From: an uncultured Cohaesibacter sp.
Lineage (GTDB): Bacteria; Pseudomonadota; Alphaproteobacteria; Rhizobiales; Cohaesibacteraceae
Direction: 5' to 3'
DNA length: 64,000 nt
NCBI RefSeq assembly: GCF_963662805.1
Contig: NZ_OY759862.1
Location: 124,001-188,000 of the forward strand
A program made the translations under genes and the position numbers. This document shows, piece after piece, positions 39,414 through 48,562 of this stretch. Below the pieces are notes generated by a model. It saw only the letters and a list, made by a program, of their open reading frames with translations, searched no databases and was not told the DNA's origin. Position 1 is the first letter of the stretch. The number at the start of each line of letters is the position of its first letter.

Positions 39414-40826
39414 TTAAGGGAGTAAGATGCGCGGGTTCATGAGATTGTCAGGATCCAGAGCCGTTTTGATCCGCTGCATTACATCAAGGCGGACGGGGTC
39501 AATCAGTCGGGCCATTTCATCGGTCAGTTTGCGGCCGATGCCATGTTCGGCAGAGAAAGTGCCACCAACCGCCTGAGCGACATCATGGATGGCTTCTTCC
39601 ACTTCAAGTTCCTTGGCCACTTTATCCGAGTAGGTGTTCCAGACTGCGCGGGGAAACATGACAATATAGTGGACGTTGCCATCGGCCAAGTGGGCTACAA
39701 TCTGTCGCGTTGCCTGCGGAAATTTTTCTGCGGTGACGATATCTGCCCTTCGCACAAATTCCGCCACGGCCGACGGTCGTACTGACGTGTCAAGTACAAC
39801 GCCGACGCCATTGAGCTGGTTGGATTCTGTCACTGAATGGCGAAAATGCCAGATTTCGGCTGCCTGGGTTTCATTTTGGGCAATCACTGCATCGCTGATC
39901 AGCCCTTCCTCCATTGGAGGAACAAGAACCTCTTCCAATTGCTCATTGAGATTGTCCGCCGGGCGCGGCGTAGCGATCTCGATGATCAGCGAATAGGCCG
40001 GTACTTCGGAGAGGGGCATGCGAACTTCAGTCATGTTCCGAAGCACACAGTTGATCTCGCCGTCATCGACCAGTTCCAACGCTTCAACATCGGCACCAAA
40101 CGTGGATCGAACCAGACTGGCTACTTGCAGGGCAGAATTTATATCATCGAAGCCGAGCCATGCTACGGCCTTGCTGGTCATGCGAGGGGCGAGGCGGAGC
40201 ACCGCACCGGTGACGATGCCAAGAGTTCCTTCTGCACCGGCAACAAGCTGAGTGATGTTGTAGCCGGTGTTGTTTTTGCGAAGGCCCAGCAACTCGCTCA
40301 AAATGCTACCATCGGCTAGAACAACTTCCACGCCTGCGGTCAGATCGCGCATGGAGCCATAGCGCAAAACGCCAGTTCCTCCTGCGTTGGTTGAAATGAG
40401 GCCACCAATCTGGGCCGTTCCATCTGCTCCCAGATAGAGAGGAAATTGCATGTTGAGCTTCTCGGCTTCCTGATGCACCTCGGCAAGAGTGAGGCCGGCA
40501 TCAACGGTCAGAAGGCCAGAAAGCTGATCCACTTCCCTCAGCTTCCGCATGCGCTTGAGGCAAATAACCACGCCCCTGTCAGGAACAGCGCCATAGCAAA
40601 GGCCGGTGTTACCCCCTTGCGGGTAGACGGGAACACCATATTTCGTGACCAATTTTACAGCCTTGCTGACTTCCTCAGTTGATGCCGGAAGCAGAACAGC
40701 GACTGCGCTGCCAATACGGCGATGACGGTAGTCCGTAACATAGGGCTCCATTTCCTCAGGAGCCGTCAGAATGCCTTTCGGTCCCAGCAGGTTGGACAAT
40801 TTGCCTAGTAATTCAGAATTTTCCAT
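39414..40826 (-). CDS. FAD-binding 2-hydroxyacid dehydrogenase (GlcD/D-2-hydroxyglutarate type)
   Basis: A 470-residue flavoprotein. The PCMH FAD-binding domain has VPVYPQGGNTGLCYGAVPD and GLISTNAGGTGVLRYGSMRD. The FAD-oxidase C-terminal domain has the metal/active-site HLADGNVHYIV and SAEHGIGRKLTDEM. It oxidises a D-2-hydroxyacid (D-lactate, glycolate or 2-hydroxyglutarate type) and hands electrons to quinone or ETF. It is the last gene of a minus-strand operon with an aldolase and a TRAP transporter. Confidence 0.85.
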   Translation of the reverse strand: MENSELLGKLSNLLGPKGILTAPEEMEPYVTDYRHRRIGSAVAVLLPASTEEVSKAVKLVTKYGVPVYPQGGNTGLCYGAVPDRGVVICLKRMRKLREVDQLSGLLTVDAGLTLAEVHQEAEKLNMQFPLYLGADGTAQIGGLISTNAGGTGVLRYGSMRDLTAGVEVVLADGSILSELLGLRKNNTGYNITQLVAGAEGTLGIVTGAVLRLAPRMTSKAVAWLGFDDINSALQVASLVRSTFGADVEALELVDDGEINCVLRNMTEVRMPLSEVPAYSLIIEIATPRPADNLNEQLEEVLVPPMEEGLISDAVIAQNETQAAEIWHFRHSVTESNQLNGVGVVLDTSVRPSAVAEFVRRADIVTAEKFPQATRQIVAHLADGNVHYIVMFPRAVWNTYSDKVAKELEVEEAIHDVAQAVGGTFSAEHGIGRKLTDEMARLIDPVRLDVMQRIKTALDPDNLMNPRILLP

Positions 40827-40828
40827 CT

Positions 40829-41728
40829 TTAAGCCGCCAAATTTCCATCAAATTCTGCAAGGGCTTCCTTCAATTTTCCAAGAGTGAGGACGCTCGGCTC
40901 AGAGAGTGGCAGGCGAACGCCGCCCATATCTAGGCCAGCCATTCCCATGTATTTCTTGAGCGGGCCCGGGTTGGTTTCAGCATAAATCGCATCGAGAACT
41001 GGGTCGATCCTATACTGCAGGGCGAGAGCTGACTTAAGATCACCAGCTGAGGCCAGCTTGAAGATTTTCAGCCAGTATTCCGGATAGATGGATGCTGAGG
41101 CTAGAACGCCACCAACTGCGCCCTGTGCAATATGGGTCGCAAAGAGAGGTTCTTCGCCGGATAAAACGGCCAGTTTGCCACCAGCCTCTCGGATTGAGGC
41201 CAGAAATTGTGGCATGTCATAATTGGAATATTTCATGCCGATAATAGCACCATCATCAGCAAGGGCACTATAGGTTTCCGGGGCAAGAGCCGCCCCCGTA
41301 CGGCGAGGAATCTCATAAGCCAAGAGCGGTAGATCGATGGCTTCACGGTAATTATTAAAATAGCGGCGCATACCATCCTGTGATCCGACAGCATAATAGG
41401 GGGTCACGAGCATCAGGCCGCTAGCCCCTGCTGCCTTGAAATCGCGCCCGGCATCAAGGGAGTCGTGGTATCCAGTGGAAAGAACGCCCGGCATGACCAG
41501 GGCGCCATCAGCAGCCTCTACGCATGCTGCCACGATTTCCGCCCGCTCGGTGCGGGACAGCGCCGGATATTCGCCCGTGCCGCCGATTGGAACAACTCCG
41601 GTAGCCCCTGCTGCAATTTGCCGTTTTACAAGAGCTTTGAGAGCGTCGAAGTTGACCGACTTGTCTTCGTTGAATGGCGTGACGATGGCAGTGAACAGGC
41701 CGGCGATATCTGATTTTGAAAGAGACAT
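40829..41728 (-). CDS. Dihydrodipicolinate synthase-family aldolase/lyase
   Basis: A 299-residue TIM-barrel lyase. The family pattern includes VPIGGTGEYPALSRTERAE, the Tyr in LLAYEIPRRTGAAL and the Schiff-base Lys in GAIIGMKYSNYDMP. True DapA has YNVPSRT; the change to YEIPRRT and the transporter context suggest a catabolic 2-keto acid aldolase. The substrate is not determined. It is 2 bp from the dehydrogenase gene. Confidence 0.8.
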   Translation of the reverse strand: MSLSKSDIAGLFTAIVTPFNEDKSVNFDALKALVKRQIAAGATGVVPIGGTGEYPALSRTERAEIVAACVEAADGALVMPGVLSTGYHDSLDAGRDFKAAGASGLMLVTPYYAVGSQDGMRRYFNNYREAIDLPLLAYEIPRRTGAALAPETYSALADDGAIIGMKYSNYDMPQFLASIREAGGKLAVLSGEEPLFATHIAQGAVGGVLASASIYPEYWLKIFKLASAGDLKSALALQYRIDPVLDAIYAETNPGPLKKYMGMAGLDMGGVRLPLSEPSVLTLGKLKEALAEFDGNLAA

Positions 41729-41752
41729 GGAATTTATCCTTATTGACTTAAA

Positions 41753-43054
41753 TTAGTTGAACCCAAAAAGCCGAGGCAGGGTCAGAGACAGCGCGGGGAC
41801 GTATGTTACAAGACCGAGGACGATCAGATTTGACGCGAGGAACGGCAATGCCGCCGTGACGATCTTGGCCAGCGAAACGCCCGAAATGGATGAGCCCAGA
41901 TACAGAGCTAGCCCATAGGGAGGCGTCATGAGACCAATCATGACGTTTAGCACCATGACCACACCGAAATGAACGGGATCGACTCCCATTGAAGCGAGAA
42001 TGGGTGTAAAGAGCGGCGCGAATAAAAGGAGCTGCACGGAGTCACCGATCCAGAGACCGTTGATCAGGAAGAAGATGTTCAGGACCAACAAAAGGACCCA
42101 AGGCTGAAGGTCATAACTGACAACAAGCTCGCGCAACTGAAAGGGGAGACGTTCGTTGGCCAGAATCCAGGAGATGACGGATGCAAACCCAACAATCAGA
42201 TAAACTGATGCCGAGGTTCGTATCGATCGGTCAAGGATGGCCCATAGAGCTTTAAAAGACAGATTCCTGTATGCCAGAACTCCCACTAACAGGGCATAGA
42301 AAACTGCGATGGCTGCTGCTTCTGTTGCAGTAAACACTCCCGAGAGAATACCTCCCAAAATGATCAGCGGCATAAAAATCGCAAAGAAGGCGTTGTAAAT
42401 GATGTGCAGTGCCAAAGCCAGTGTCAGGCCTGCAATCGGATTTGCCTTGAAGCCTCGGCGACGTGCCAGATAGAAGATTACAAGCATCTGACCCAACCCC
42501 AGCATCAGCCCGGGAATGGCTCCGGCTAGGAAGAGAGCCGCAATGGAAACGTTGGTGAGGGCCGCAAACATGATGAGCGGGATCGACGGCGGGATGATCG
42601 GTCCCTGAATCGCTGAACTGACGGTGAGGGCTGCGGAAAAGTCCTTCGGATATCCATCCTTCTCCATCATCTTGATTTCGATCGGTCCGAGTGCCGAAAT
42701 GTCTGCCAAAGCCGATCCTGAGACGCCAGAAAACAACATGGATCCGACGACGTTCACATAGGCAAGCCCACCACGAAGACGGCCGACAAGCAGTCTTGAA
42801 AGTGTGACAAGGCGTTCGGTCATGCCTATCGAACTCATGATTTCGCCTGCGATGATGAACAGCGGGATCGAAAGCCAGATGAACACATCCATGCCCGTGA
42901 AGAATTTGTGAGCGTAAATATGTAGGAGAGGCATCATGCCCGGTTTGACGAAGAAATAGGCAAGACCTGCAAAGCCGATGGCGAAGATGACAGGACTTCC
43001 CAGCAGCATGAGGAGCAGCAGAAGTCCGATAATTGCAAAAAGCGGTTGTTCCAC
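41753..43054 (-). CDS. dctM: TRAP transporter large permease (DctM), system 1
   Basis: A 433-residue protein with about 12 hydrophobic segments. Family blocks are GVSGSALADISALGPIEIKMM, PPSIPLIMFAALTNVSIAALF and IGLMTPPYGLALYLGSSISG. It is the Na+-driven channel subunit of a tripartite carboxylate transporter. It follows DctQ by 2 bp. Confidence 0.92.
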   Translation of the reverse strand: MEQPLFAIIGLLLLLMLLGSPVIFAIGFAGLAYFFVKPGMMPLLHIYAHKFFTGMDVFIWLSIPLFIIAGEIMSSIGMTERLVTLSRLLVGRLRGGLAYVNVVGSMLFSGVSGSALADISALGPIEIKMMEKDGYPKDFSAALTVSSAIQGPIIPPSIPLIMFAALTNVSIAALFLAGAIPGLMLGLGQMLVIFYLARRRGFKANPIAGLTLALALHIIYNAFFAIFMPLIILGGILSGVFTATEAAAIAVFYALLVGVLAYRNLSFKALWAILDRSIRTSASVYLIVGFASVISWILANERLPFQLRELVVSYDLQPWVLLLVLNIFFLINGLWIGDSVQLLLFAPLFTPILASMGVDPVHFGVVMVLNVMIGLMTPPYGLALYLGSSISGVSLAKIVTAALPFLASNLIVLGLVTYVPALSLTLPRLFGFN

Positions 43055-43056
43055 GA

Positions 43057-43572
43057 TTACAGCTCCGATTTTAGAATGGACGGGCCACTGGAGGCTGGTC
43101 CCTTGAGGACTTCCTTAATCGCCAGAGCAAGCATTTGAATCATCATCAAAACCGCGCCAACTGGTACGGATAAGTAGATCCAGAAAAAGGAAATGCCGAT
43201 GGTCACAGACTGACGTCTCATGCCGAACATGGCATTTTCCATGCCCTTCCAGGCGAGCAAGGCCAACAGGACCACAAGAAGCAACCGAAAGAAGGTATTG
43301 CGATATTTGAGCCAGCCTCTTGGCCAGAGGGCATCGAAAAAGTCGACACGAACCAGCTGTTCGTCCTTCACCAGTAGACTACCTGCCAGCATGACCACCC
43401 AGATCATCAGATAACGGGAGGCTTCTTCAGGCCAAGGCAGGGAGGATGAAAAGCCATAGCGAAGGACGACCTGAACAAAGAGCATGGCAGCAATTGCCAT
43501 CAACAAAACACGTGCGCACGCTGAAGCAACGGTCGCCAGTAGCGACGAGACAGTTTCAAGAAAATTGAACAT
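43057..43572 (-). CDS. dctQ: TRAP transporter small permease (DctQ), system 1
   Basis: A 171-residue, four-TM DctQ protein. The conserved region FGFSSSLPWPEEASRYLMIWVVM-type (YGFSSSLPWPEEASRYLMIW) and DEQLVRVDFFDAL are present. It pairs with DctM. A strong hairpin lies between it and the binding-protein gene. Confidence 0.88.
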   Translation of the reverse strand: MFNFLETVSSLLATVASACARVLLMAIAAMLFVQVVLRYGFSSSLPWPEEASRYLMIWVVMLAGSLLVKDEQLVRVDFFDALWPRGWLKYRNTFFRLLLVVLLALLAWKGMENAMFGMRRQSVTIGISFFWIYLSVPVGAVLMMIQMLALAIKEVLKGPASSGPSILKSEL

Positions 43573-43599
43573 GGGACCCCTATCGAAATGAAACTAAGA

Positions 43600-43620
43600 G
43601 CAGGCCATCAGATGGCCTGC
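43600..43620 (-). promoter_or_regulatory. Intercistronic hairpin between dctP and dctQ
   Basis: A perfect 10-bp stem GCAGGCCATC / GATGGCCTGC with a one-base centre. There is no T-run. It probably protects the upstream dctP message, so that the binding protein is made in excess over the permease. Confidence 0.6.
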
Positions 43621-43643
43621 AATTAACTTGTGGGATCTTGCCG

Positions 43644-44669
43644 TTACTCGGCCTGGGCTTTTGCTACAGCTGCCTTGAGTTCTTCGATGATTTCGGAACC
43701 AATTTCCTTGGAAAGGATTGCAGCTACAGGGCTTTGGGCCGCATCGACGAACTGTTTGAATTCTACGGCGTTTGGCTGATAGATCTCGACACCAGCAGCG
43801 CGAATTTTGGCCAGGTCCTGAGATTCCTTTGCGGCGATGACGCCCAACATGGCAAATGTTGCTTCAGCGGATGCGGTCTCGAATGCTTTTTTGTCTTCAG
43901 CCGGAAGAGACTTCCAATAGTCCTCATTGATGGTGATCAGTGGCATGTTTACCAGGTGATGATCCAGCGTATAGTATTTCTGCACTTCCTGCAGGTTTGC
44001 CATCAACATCGTATACGGGGCGTTTTCCTGTCCATCGACCACGCCAGTCTGCAGGGCGCTGTAGAGTTCTGCCCAGGCAATCGGAGTTGGGGAGGCACCC
44101 AGTGACTTAACCATTTCAACATGGATCGGAATCTGCTGCGTACGCATTTTCATGCCAACCATGTCAGCCGGGGTCTTGATCATCTTGGTCGAGCTGGAGA
44201 AGTTGCGGAATGCTGAAGGCAGGTAGGACAGAATGCGAATACCTGATGTTTCAGCGATCTTGTCAGACAGGCTCTTGCCGAAGTCGCCGTCTAGAACCTT
44301 GCGTGCGATTGCCGTTGACGGGAATGAATAGGGCAGCTCAAGCACAGAAGCGATTGGTGCATAAGACGCGATATGGCCAGCATTCAATCCACCAACCATC
44401 TGCAGTGTACCACGGGCATTCTGTTCTGCCAGGGATTCAAGATCGCCCATTTGGCCATTTGGATAGACTTCAACGTTGTATTTTCCTGCTGTCTGAGCGT
44501 TCAGGCTGGATGAAAATACCTCGGTCCATGTCCAGTATGTATTTTGCAAAAGATCGCCTTCGCCATCTACGTGGGCGAATTTCACGGTTTCAGCCTGAAC
44601 CGAGAGCGTTGCTGCGACCAATGTGGCGGAGACAAGTGCGCCGACGCGGATCTTACCTATAAAACTCAT
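43644..44669 (-). CDS. dctP: TRAP substrate-binding protein (DctP), system 1
   Basis: A 341-residue periplasmic protein. The signal peptide ends ATLSVQA-ET at about residue 26. DctP marks are the ligand-Arg segment MVGMKMRTQQIPIHVEMVKSLGASPTPIAWAEL and the following ALQTGVVDGQENAP. The Arg indicates a carboxylate ligand. It is the first gene of the operon, with the operator-like palindrome about 90 bp upstream. Confidence 0.9.
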   Translation of the reverse strand: MSFIGKIRVGALVSATLVAATLSVQAETVKFAHVDGEGDLLQNTYWTWTEVFSSSLNAQTAGKYNVEVYPNGQMGDLESLAEQNARGTLQMVGGLNAGHIASYAPIASVLELPYSFPSTAIARKVLDGDFGKSLSDKIAETSGIRILSYLPSAFRNFSSSTKMIKTPADMVGMKMRTQQIPIHVEMVKSLGASPTPIAWAELYSALQTGVVDGQENAPYTMLMANLQEVQKYYTLDHHLVNMPLITINEDYWKSLPAEDKKAFETASAEATFAMLGVIAAKESQDLAKIRAAGVEIYQPNAVEFKQFVDAAQSPVAAILSKEIGSEIIEELKAAVAKAQAE

Positions 44670-45012
44670 GTGTGTTCCCTTTTGATTAAGGCTAGTTTTT
44701 GGAAGGTTTATTTGTGTTTATACCTTGAGTTTTGCAGGGAGTTCTACTTTAGTCAACAAAATTTTCGTATACGAAAAATATTCCCCCATTGATTGAAAAT
44801 TTTTTGAAATTCAGCTACTAATGAAAGCAAGAGTTCAGATGAGAGCGAAATTATATTCAATATTCATCACATAATTCAGATAGATAGAAGAAAAAGTTAT
44901 CGCAAAAGTAGTGAAAAAGAGAAATCAAATGATGGAAAAATTTTCCCATATGACGATAATGACGTTTGGGGAAAAGTCAAACATAGCTTCATTTGAAGGA
45001 GGGGGCCGAGAA
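44670..45012. other. Divergent control region of the hydroxyacid locus
   Basis: An AT-rich, gene-free gap between dctP and the XRE-cupin regulator. It should hold both promoters. The only strong motif is the 16-bp palindrome at 44762-44777. Confidence 0.5.
44762..44777. promoter_or_regulatory. Perfect 16-bp operator-like palindrome
   Basis: TTTTCGTATACGAAAA is a perfect dyad in the gap between divergent dctP and the XRE-cupin regulator. It is the likely binding site of that regulator, controlling both units. The assignment is by position. Confidence 0.6.
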
Positions 45013-45612
45013 ATGGCGCGACAATACGCTACCAAAGACAGCGCCGAAGACGAGAGCGAAAGCGTGCTCGTTGCGAAGCGGATTGTTACCATCCGCAAAG
45101 ACCTCAAGATGACGCTTCAGGAATGCTCCAAGCGGTCTGGAGTAGCTGTGTCTACCTTGTCAAAGATTGAGCGATGTGAATTGTCGCCAACCATCTCGAC
45201 GCTCCAGAAGATTGCCGCTGGTTTCTCGATGGAGCTGACAGAACTACTAACGCCGTCCCGTTCAGTCTATGCGCCGGGCAGACGTGCTGTTAGCCGGAAT
45301 GGCTTTGGTCGCTCGCACTCGTCTAATTCGTGCGCGAATACGTTGCTCTGTAGTGAGTTAAAGAATAAGCGGATGATACCGATCCGTACTAAGGTCACTG
45401 CTCGCAGTACGGTCGAATACAAGGATTGGCCCAAAAGTGATACTGAGATCTATCTGTTTGTCCTATCCGGCACCTGTGTCGTCCACTCCCGTGATTACGA
45501 ACCGTTGGTGCTGGAGCCGGGTGACTCAGTCTATTACGATGCCAGCAGCGATCATTGCTGGACATCAGTCGGGGACAAAGACGCAGAAGTCGTGTGGATC
45601 ATGAGTGCCTAG
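45013..45612 (+). CDS. XRE-family regulator with C-terminal cupin
   Basis: A 199-residue regulator. HTH: LKMTLQECSKRSGVAVSTLSKIE, then the SPTISTLQKIAAGFSMELTELL helix pair. The cupin sensor is at residues about 120-198 (TEIYLFVLSGTCVVHS, LEPGDSVYYDASSDHCW). ATG at 45013 follows GAAGGAGGGGG; the ORF opens upstream at 44911 without one. It probably senses a pathway intermediate and controls dctP and itself. It lies 3 bp before the oxidase gene, so the two share a transcript. Confidence 0.85.
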   Translation: MARQYATKDSAEDESESVLVAKRIVTIRKDLKMTLQECSKRSGVAVSTLSKIERCELSPTISTLQKIAAGFSMELTELLTPSRSVYAPGRRAVSRNGFGRSHSSNSCANTLLCSELKNKRMIPIRTKVTARSTVEYKDWPKSDTEIYLFVLSGTCVVHSRDYEPLVLEPGDSVYYDASSDHCWTSVGDKDAEVVWIMSA

Positions 45613-45615
45613 CCC

Positions 45616-46716
45616 ATGTCCTTTCTCAGCTATGATGACGCTCGAGAGATAGCCCAGAGGAAATTGCCAAAGGGATTATTCGACTATATTGATCGTGGTG
45701 TTGGTGAAGAGGCGTCGCTCAGAAGGTTGCGTGCGGCTCTTGATGAAGTTGAGATCACGCCGCGGATCCTTTCTGGCCTGATAGAGCCTGATTTAAGAAC
45801 AGAGCTCTTCGGAAAATTGCATACAGCTCCCTTCGTTATTGCGCCCACAGCGATGGCAGGTCTTGTTCATCAGGGCGGGGAAGTCGCTCTCGCAAAAGCG
45901 GCTCAAAAATATGGAGTACCCTTTTGTCTTTCCACCCAATCGCTTAGCAGTGTAGATGAGATTGTTGCGGCTGTGCCTGAATTGGACATGTGGATGCAGA
46001 TCTATCTGTGGCAGGATCGGGCTTATTCCGAAGAGATGCTGAAACGGGCGTGGGATGCGGGTGTACGGGTCGCTGTGATGACTGTCGATACGCCCAAAGG
46101 ATCCCGAAAGGAATGGAATATACGGAGTGGCTTTGACATGCCCTTTCGAATTTCTCCGCGTAGTGTTTCAGATCTTGCGCTGCGACCGGGCTGGCTCTTG
46201 CGGGTAATCCTGCCCCATTTGCTGCGGAGCGGCATACCGGCGATGAACAATTATCCCGAGGGCATGCGCCCCAAGCTGCTTGGTCGCAAAGTGCACCCGG
46301 GGTTGGCGTTGAAACAGGGTTTGTCCTGGGATGATGTTTCCTGGCTGAGGGAGAGATGGACAGGGCCTCTAGTCCTGAAGGGCGTTCTGTCGCCCGAAGA
46401 TGCCGATAAGGCGATTTCTATGGGAGCTGATGGCATCGTTGTTTCCTCCCATGGTGCGCGTAACTTTGATGCCTCCCCCGCACCAATCAACGTGCTCCAA
46501 GAAATAGCATCTGTTTGTGCTGGACGCGTAACCGTTATGGCTGACAGCGGAATTCGAAGGGGACTCGATGTTTTACGCTACAAGGAAAATGGAGCAAAGG
46601 CCGTCATGCTCGGTAGGCTGCCAATTTACGCTTTGGCATCGGAGGGCACGATTGGTGTCACTAGGGCTCTTGAAATCTTGGGCGAAGAACTGTCCGAAGC
46701 ACTTCGGTACAGGTAA
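45616..46716 (+). CDS. FMN-dependent alpha-hydroxyacid oxidase/dehydrogenase
   Basis: A 366-residue member of the lactate/glycolate oxidase (LldD) family. It has FDYIDRGVGEEASLRR, FVIAPTAMAGLVHQGGE, FCLSTQSLSSVDEI, Lys in GPLVLKGVLSPEDADKA, the active-site His/Arg equivalents in VVSSHGARNFD and the FMN-phosphate ADSGIRRGLDVLR. It oxidises an L-2-hydroxyacid and complements the D-specific enzyme on the other strand. The His is in SSHGARNFD, where the family has SNHGGRQLD. Confidence 0.85.
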   Translation: MSFLSYDDAREIAQRKLPKGLFDYIDRGVGEEASLRRLRAALDEVEITPRILSGLIEPDLRTELFGKLHTAPFVIAPTAMAGLVHQGGEVALAKAAQKYGVPFCLSTQSLSSVDEIVAAVPELDMWMQIYLWQDRAYSEEMLKRAWDAGVRVAVMTVDTPKGSRKEWNIRSGFDMPFRISPRSVSDLALRPGWLLRVILPHLLRSGIPAMNNYPEGMRPKLLGRKVHPGLALKQGLSWDDVSWLRERWTGPLVLKGVLSPEDADKAISMGADGIVVSSHGARNFDASPAPINVLQEIASVCAGRVTVMADSGIRRGLDVLRYKENGAKAVMLGRLPIYALASEGTIGVTRALEILGEELSEALRYR

Positions 46717-46977
46717 TAACGAGGTTCTTTTGTCGGAGTGAATGGAAAGATTACATGGAGAGGATGCAGTTACAAATTTCGAGCGTCTCTAATTCTTGCC
46801 AGGGATTGCCCATTGCTCCGGAGGGCCGTGGCCGTCAAATTGTTCCGTCTCAGCACTATAGGTCAGATTGGGTTGAATTGGCATTGCTGTATTAAGAACA
46901 TACGACCGCGCACTAGATCAAAGGGTGTCCGTCGTCGAATGCTTTGGGATTGATGTTGGCGGTTCTGGTCGGAGGGT

Positions 46978-47700
46978 TCAGCTCATCAGTGTCTGCGATT
47001 TGAACGCTTGTGATTGATGTTGCAAGCGGCGTCGTTTGATTGTCTTGTGTTTGATCCTTTGCCTTTGTTCCAGAATTGCCTGTCCTTTTCCGAAGTAGAC
47101 ATCGGCCGGTTTGAGGTTTCCTAGGCTTTCATGGTACCGGTGATGATTATAATGGTCGATGAATGCCGCGATCTCATTTTCCAGATCGGTGGGGAAGAAG
47201 TAGTTTTCCAGCAGGATCCGGTTCTTGAGTGTCTGATGCCAACGTCTCCGCTGCCCGACAAGCGTTTGTATCGCTGAGAGAAGCATCTCGTTGGGGCGGG
47301 TTGTCTTATCACGGAACTCATTATCAGCTTTCATGACGATGAAGGCCGGAGACGTGATCAAGTCATGAGCTTTCAGATGTCGATAGACCGAAGCCTCTGA
47401 CACAAAATAGTTTTCCTTGTCTGTGAAGGTCACCGCCAGTTCCCGGGGAGACAATTCGGTTTCCTTCAGAGCCAGCTCGACGATCTTGTCACGAACATCA
47501 TCCTCAATCCGGTTCCAGACCCGTGAAGGTGCAGAGCTGCGATCTTCCAGCCCTTCAACGCCATCGATCAGGAAACGGTCGTACCAACGATAGAATGTTG
47601 ATCTAGGGACGCCCAACATCTTCAATGTCCGTGTTACCGGCAGATGGGATTCCTCGACAAGGCGGATGATCTCATGCTTCTCGGATGCGGGATACCTCAC
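46978..47700 (-). pseudogene. IS3-family OrfB transposase with deleted catalytic core
   Basis: The ORF is open for 240 codons, but the middle is missing. The N-terminus (RTLKMLGVPRSTFYRWYDRF, VSEASVYRHLKAHDLI, FIVMKADNEFRDKTTRPN) jumps to the far C-terminus (RWHQTLKNRILLENYFFP, IDHYNHHRYHESLGNLKPAD). The region with the DDE Asp residues (normally about 110 residues) is gone. It cannot be an active transposase. Confidence 0.8.
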
Positions 47701-47745
47701 TCTTCTTCGCCCCTATCCACTGACCGGCAGTTGATTGCAAAGCAA

Positions 47746-48155
47746 TCAATGAGAGGGATCGATCATACTTTTTTTAAGCAGGCGGAGCTCAAGTGTTTGC
47801 TCAGCGACAACTTCCTTAAGATCCCGAGCCTCCTCGCGCAGCAACTTCACTTCATCGCAGGTGGCGGCACGAGCCGTATCTCCCATTGCCTGACAGGCGG
47901 TTTCACCGCTGAGAAGGGGCCAGTCGCTTCTTGCCAGCCTCAAGGAATTCCTTCGACCAGGTGTAATAAAGGCTCTCGGAGATACCTTCGCGGCGGCACA
48001 GGACGGCGATGCTGTCTTCGCCACGCAAACCGTCCAACACAATGCGGATCTTCTCTTCTGCCGAATACTTCCTTCGGGTCTTTCGGCGGATGTCTTTGAT
48101 GGTCTTCTCTGCAGATGGCTTTAGATGGCTTCTGCAGACCGGATTTCTGTCTCAT
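47746..48155 (-). pseudogene. IS3-family OrfA remnant, frameshifted
   Basis: Pieces of an HTH orfA lie in different frames. MRQKSGLQKPS starts at 48155, followed by a short duplication of CATCTGCAGA-like sequence and a frame change. HTH-type residues (EEKIRIVLDGLRGEDSIAVLCRREGISESLYY) are in another frame, and the Leu-rich end (KLLREEARDLKEVVAEQTLE) stops at 47746. At least two frame disruptions are visible. Confidence 0.7.
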
Positions 48156-48243
48156 CTTCGCTTCCTTTGATAGAGCTACGATGAGCCAAAATCCTCCTTT
48201 GTCAAATCAACCCAATCTGTCCCATAGGTGCTGAGACGGAACA

Positions 48244-48562
48244 GAACGGGGGAAGGAGACTATACTGAAGCTTCAAGCTGGGAAAAGGGCAGGAAAGCTG
48301 TAATTTTGAAACTTCGTACGTGGCTTGGAGCCGATCTATTCGGGCCTTGCCTCATTGCCCAATGGATCCTGATTATTCAATGCGTTTAAGCTCGGAAGCT
48401 GCTTCGAGTTTTGCCTCTATGCAGTCTTTCGGTGTGAGCATTACGTCACGCATGACGAATCCGTTACAAAACGATACAATAAAGGTACTATATTAGTACC
48501 TTTAAATTGGCTAGGGACGTGGCCATATGAGTTTCAGAGCCGCCGAACCAGGAAAACGAACC
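48244..48562. other. Upstream region of the esterase gene
   Basis: A gene-free stretch after the IS end. It holds a 10-bp perfect dyad (48481-48503) described separately, presumably the control region for the exported esterase. No other structure seen. Confidence 0.4.
48481..48503. promoter_or_regulatory. Operator-like dyad upstream of the esterase
   Basis: AAAGGTACTA-TAT-TAGTACCTTT, a perfect 10-bp inverted repeat with a 3-bp centre, 60 bp before the esterase ATG. TetR-type operators look like this, but no regulator gene lies next to it. Confidence 0.5.

Larger units (their letters stand above)
46841..48243 (-). mobile_element. Decayed IS3-family insertion sequence
   Basis: Inverted ends match over about 37 bp: left TGTTCCGTCTCAGCACTATA... 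(46841) and right, inverted, TGTTCCGTCTCAGCACCTAT... ending at 48243, each continuing into CAGATTGGGTTGA. Both orfs are damaged. No clear target duplication is visible. The element is a dead copy. Confidence 0.75.

Noticed and set aside
46738..46953. Small plus-strand ORF across the left end of the IS3 element
   Set aside because: It spans the IS terminal repeat and has no signal or motif.
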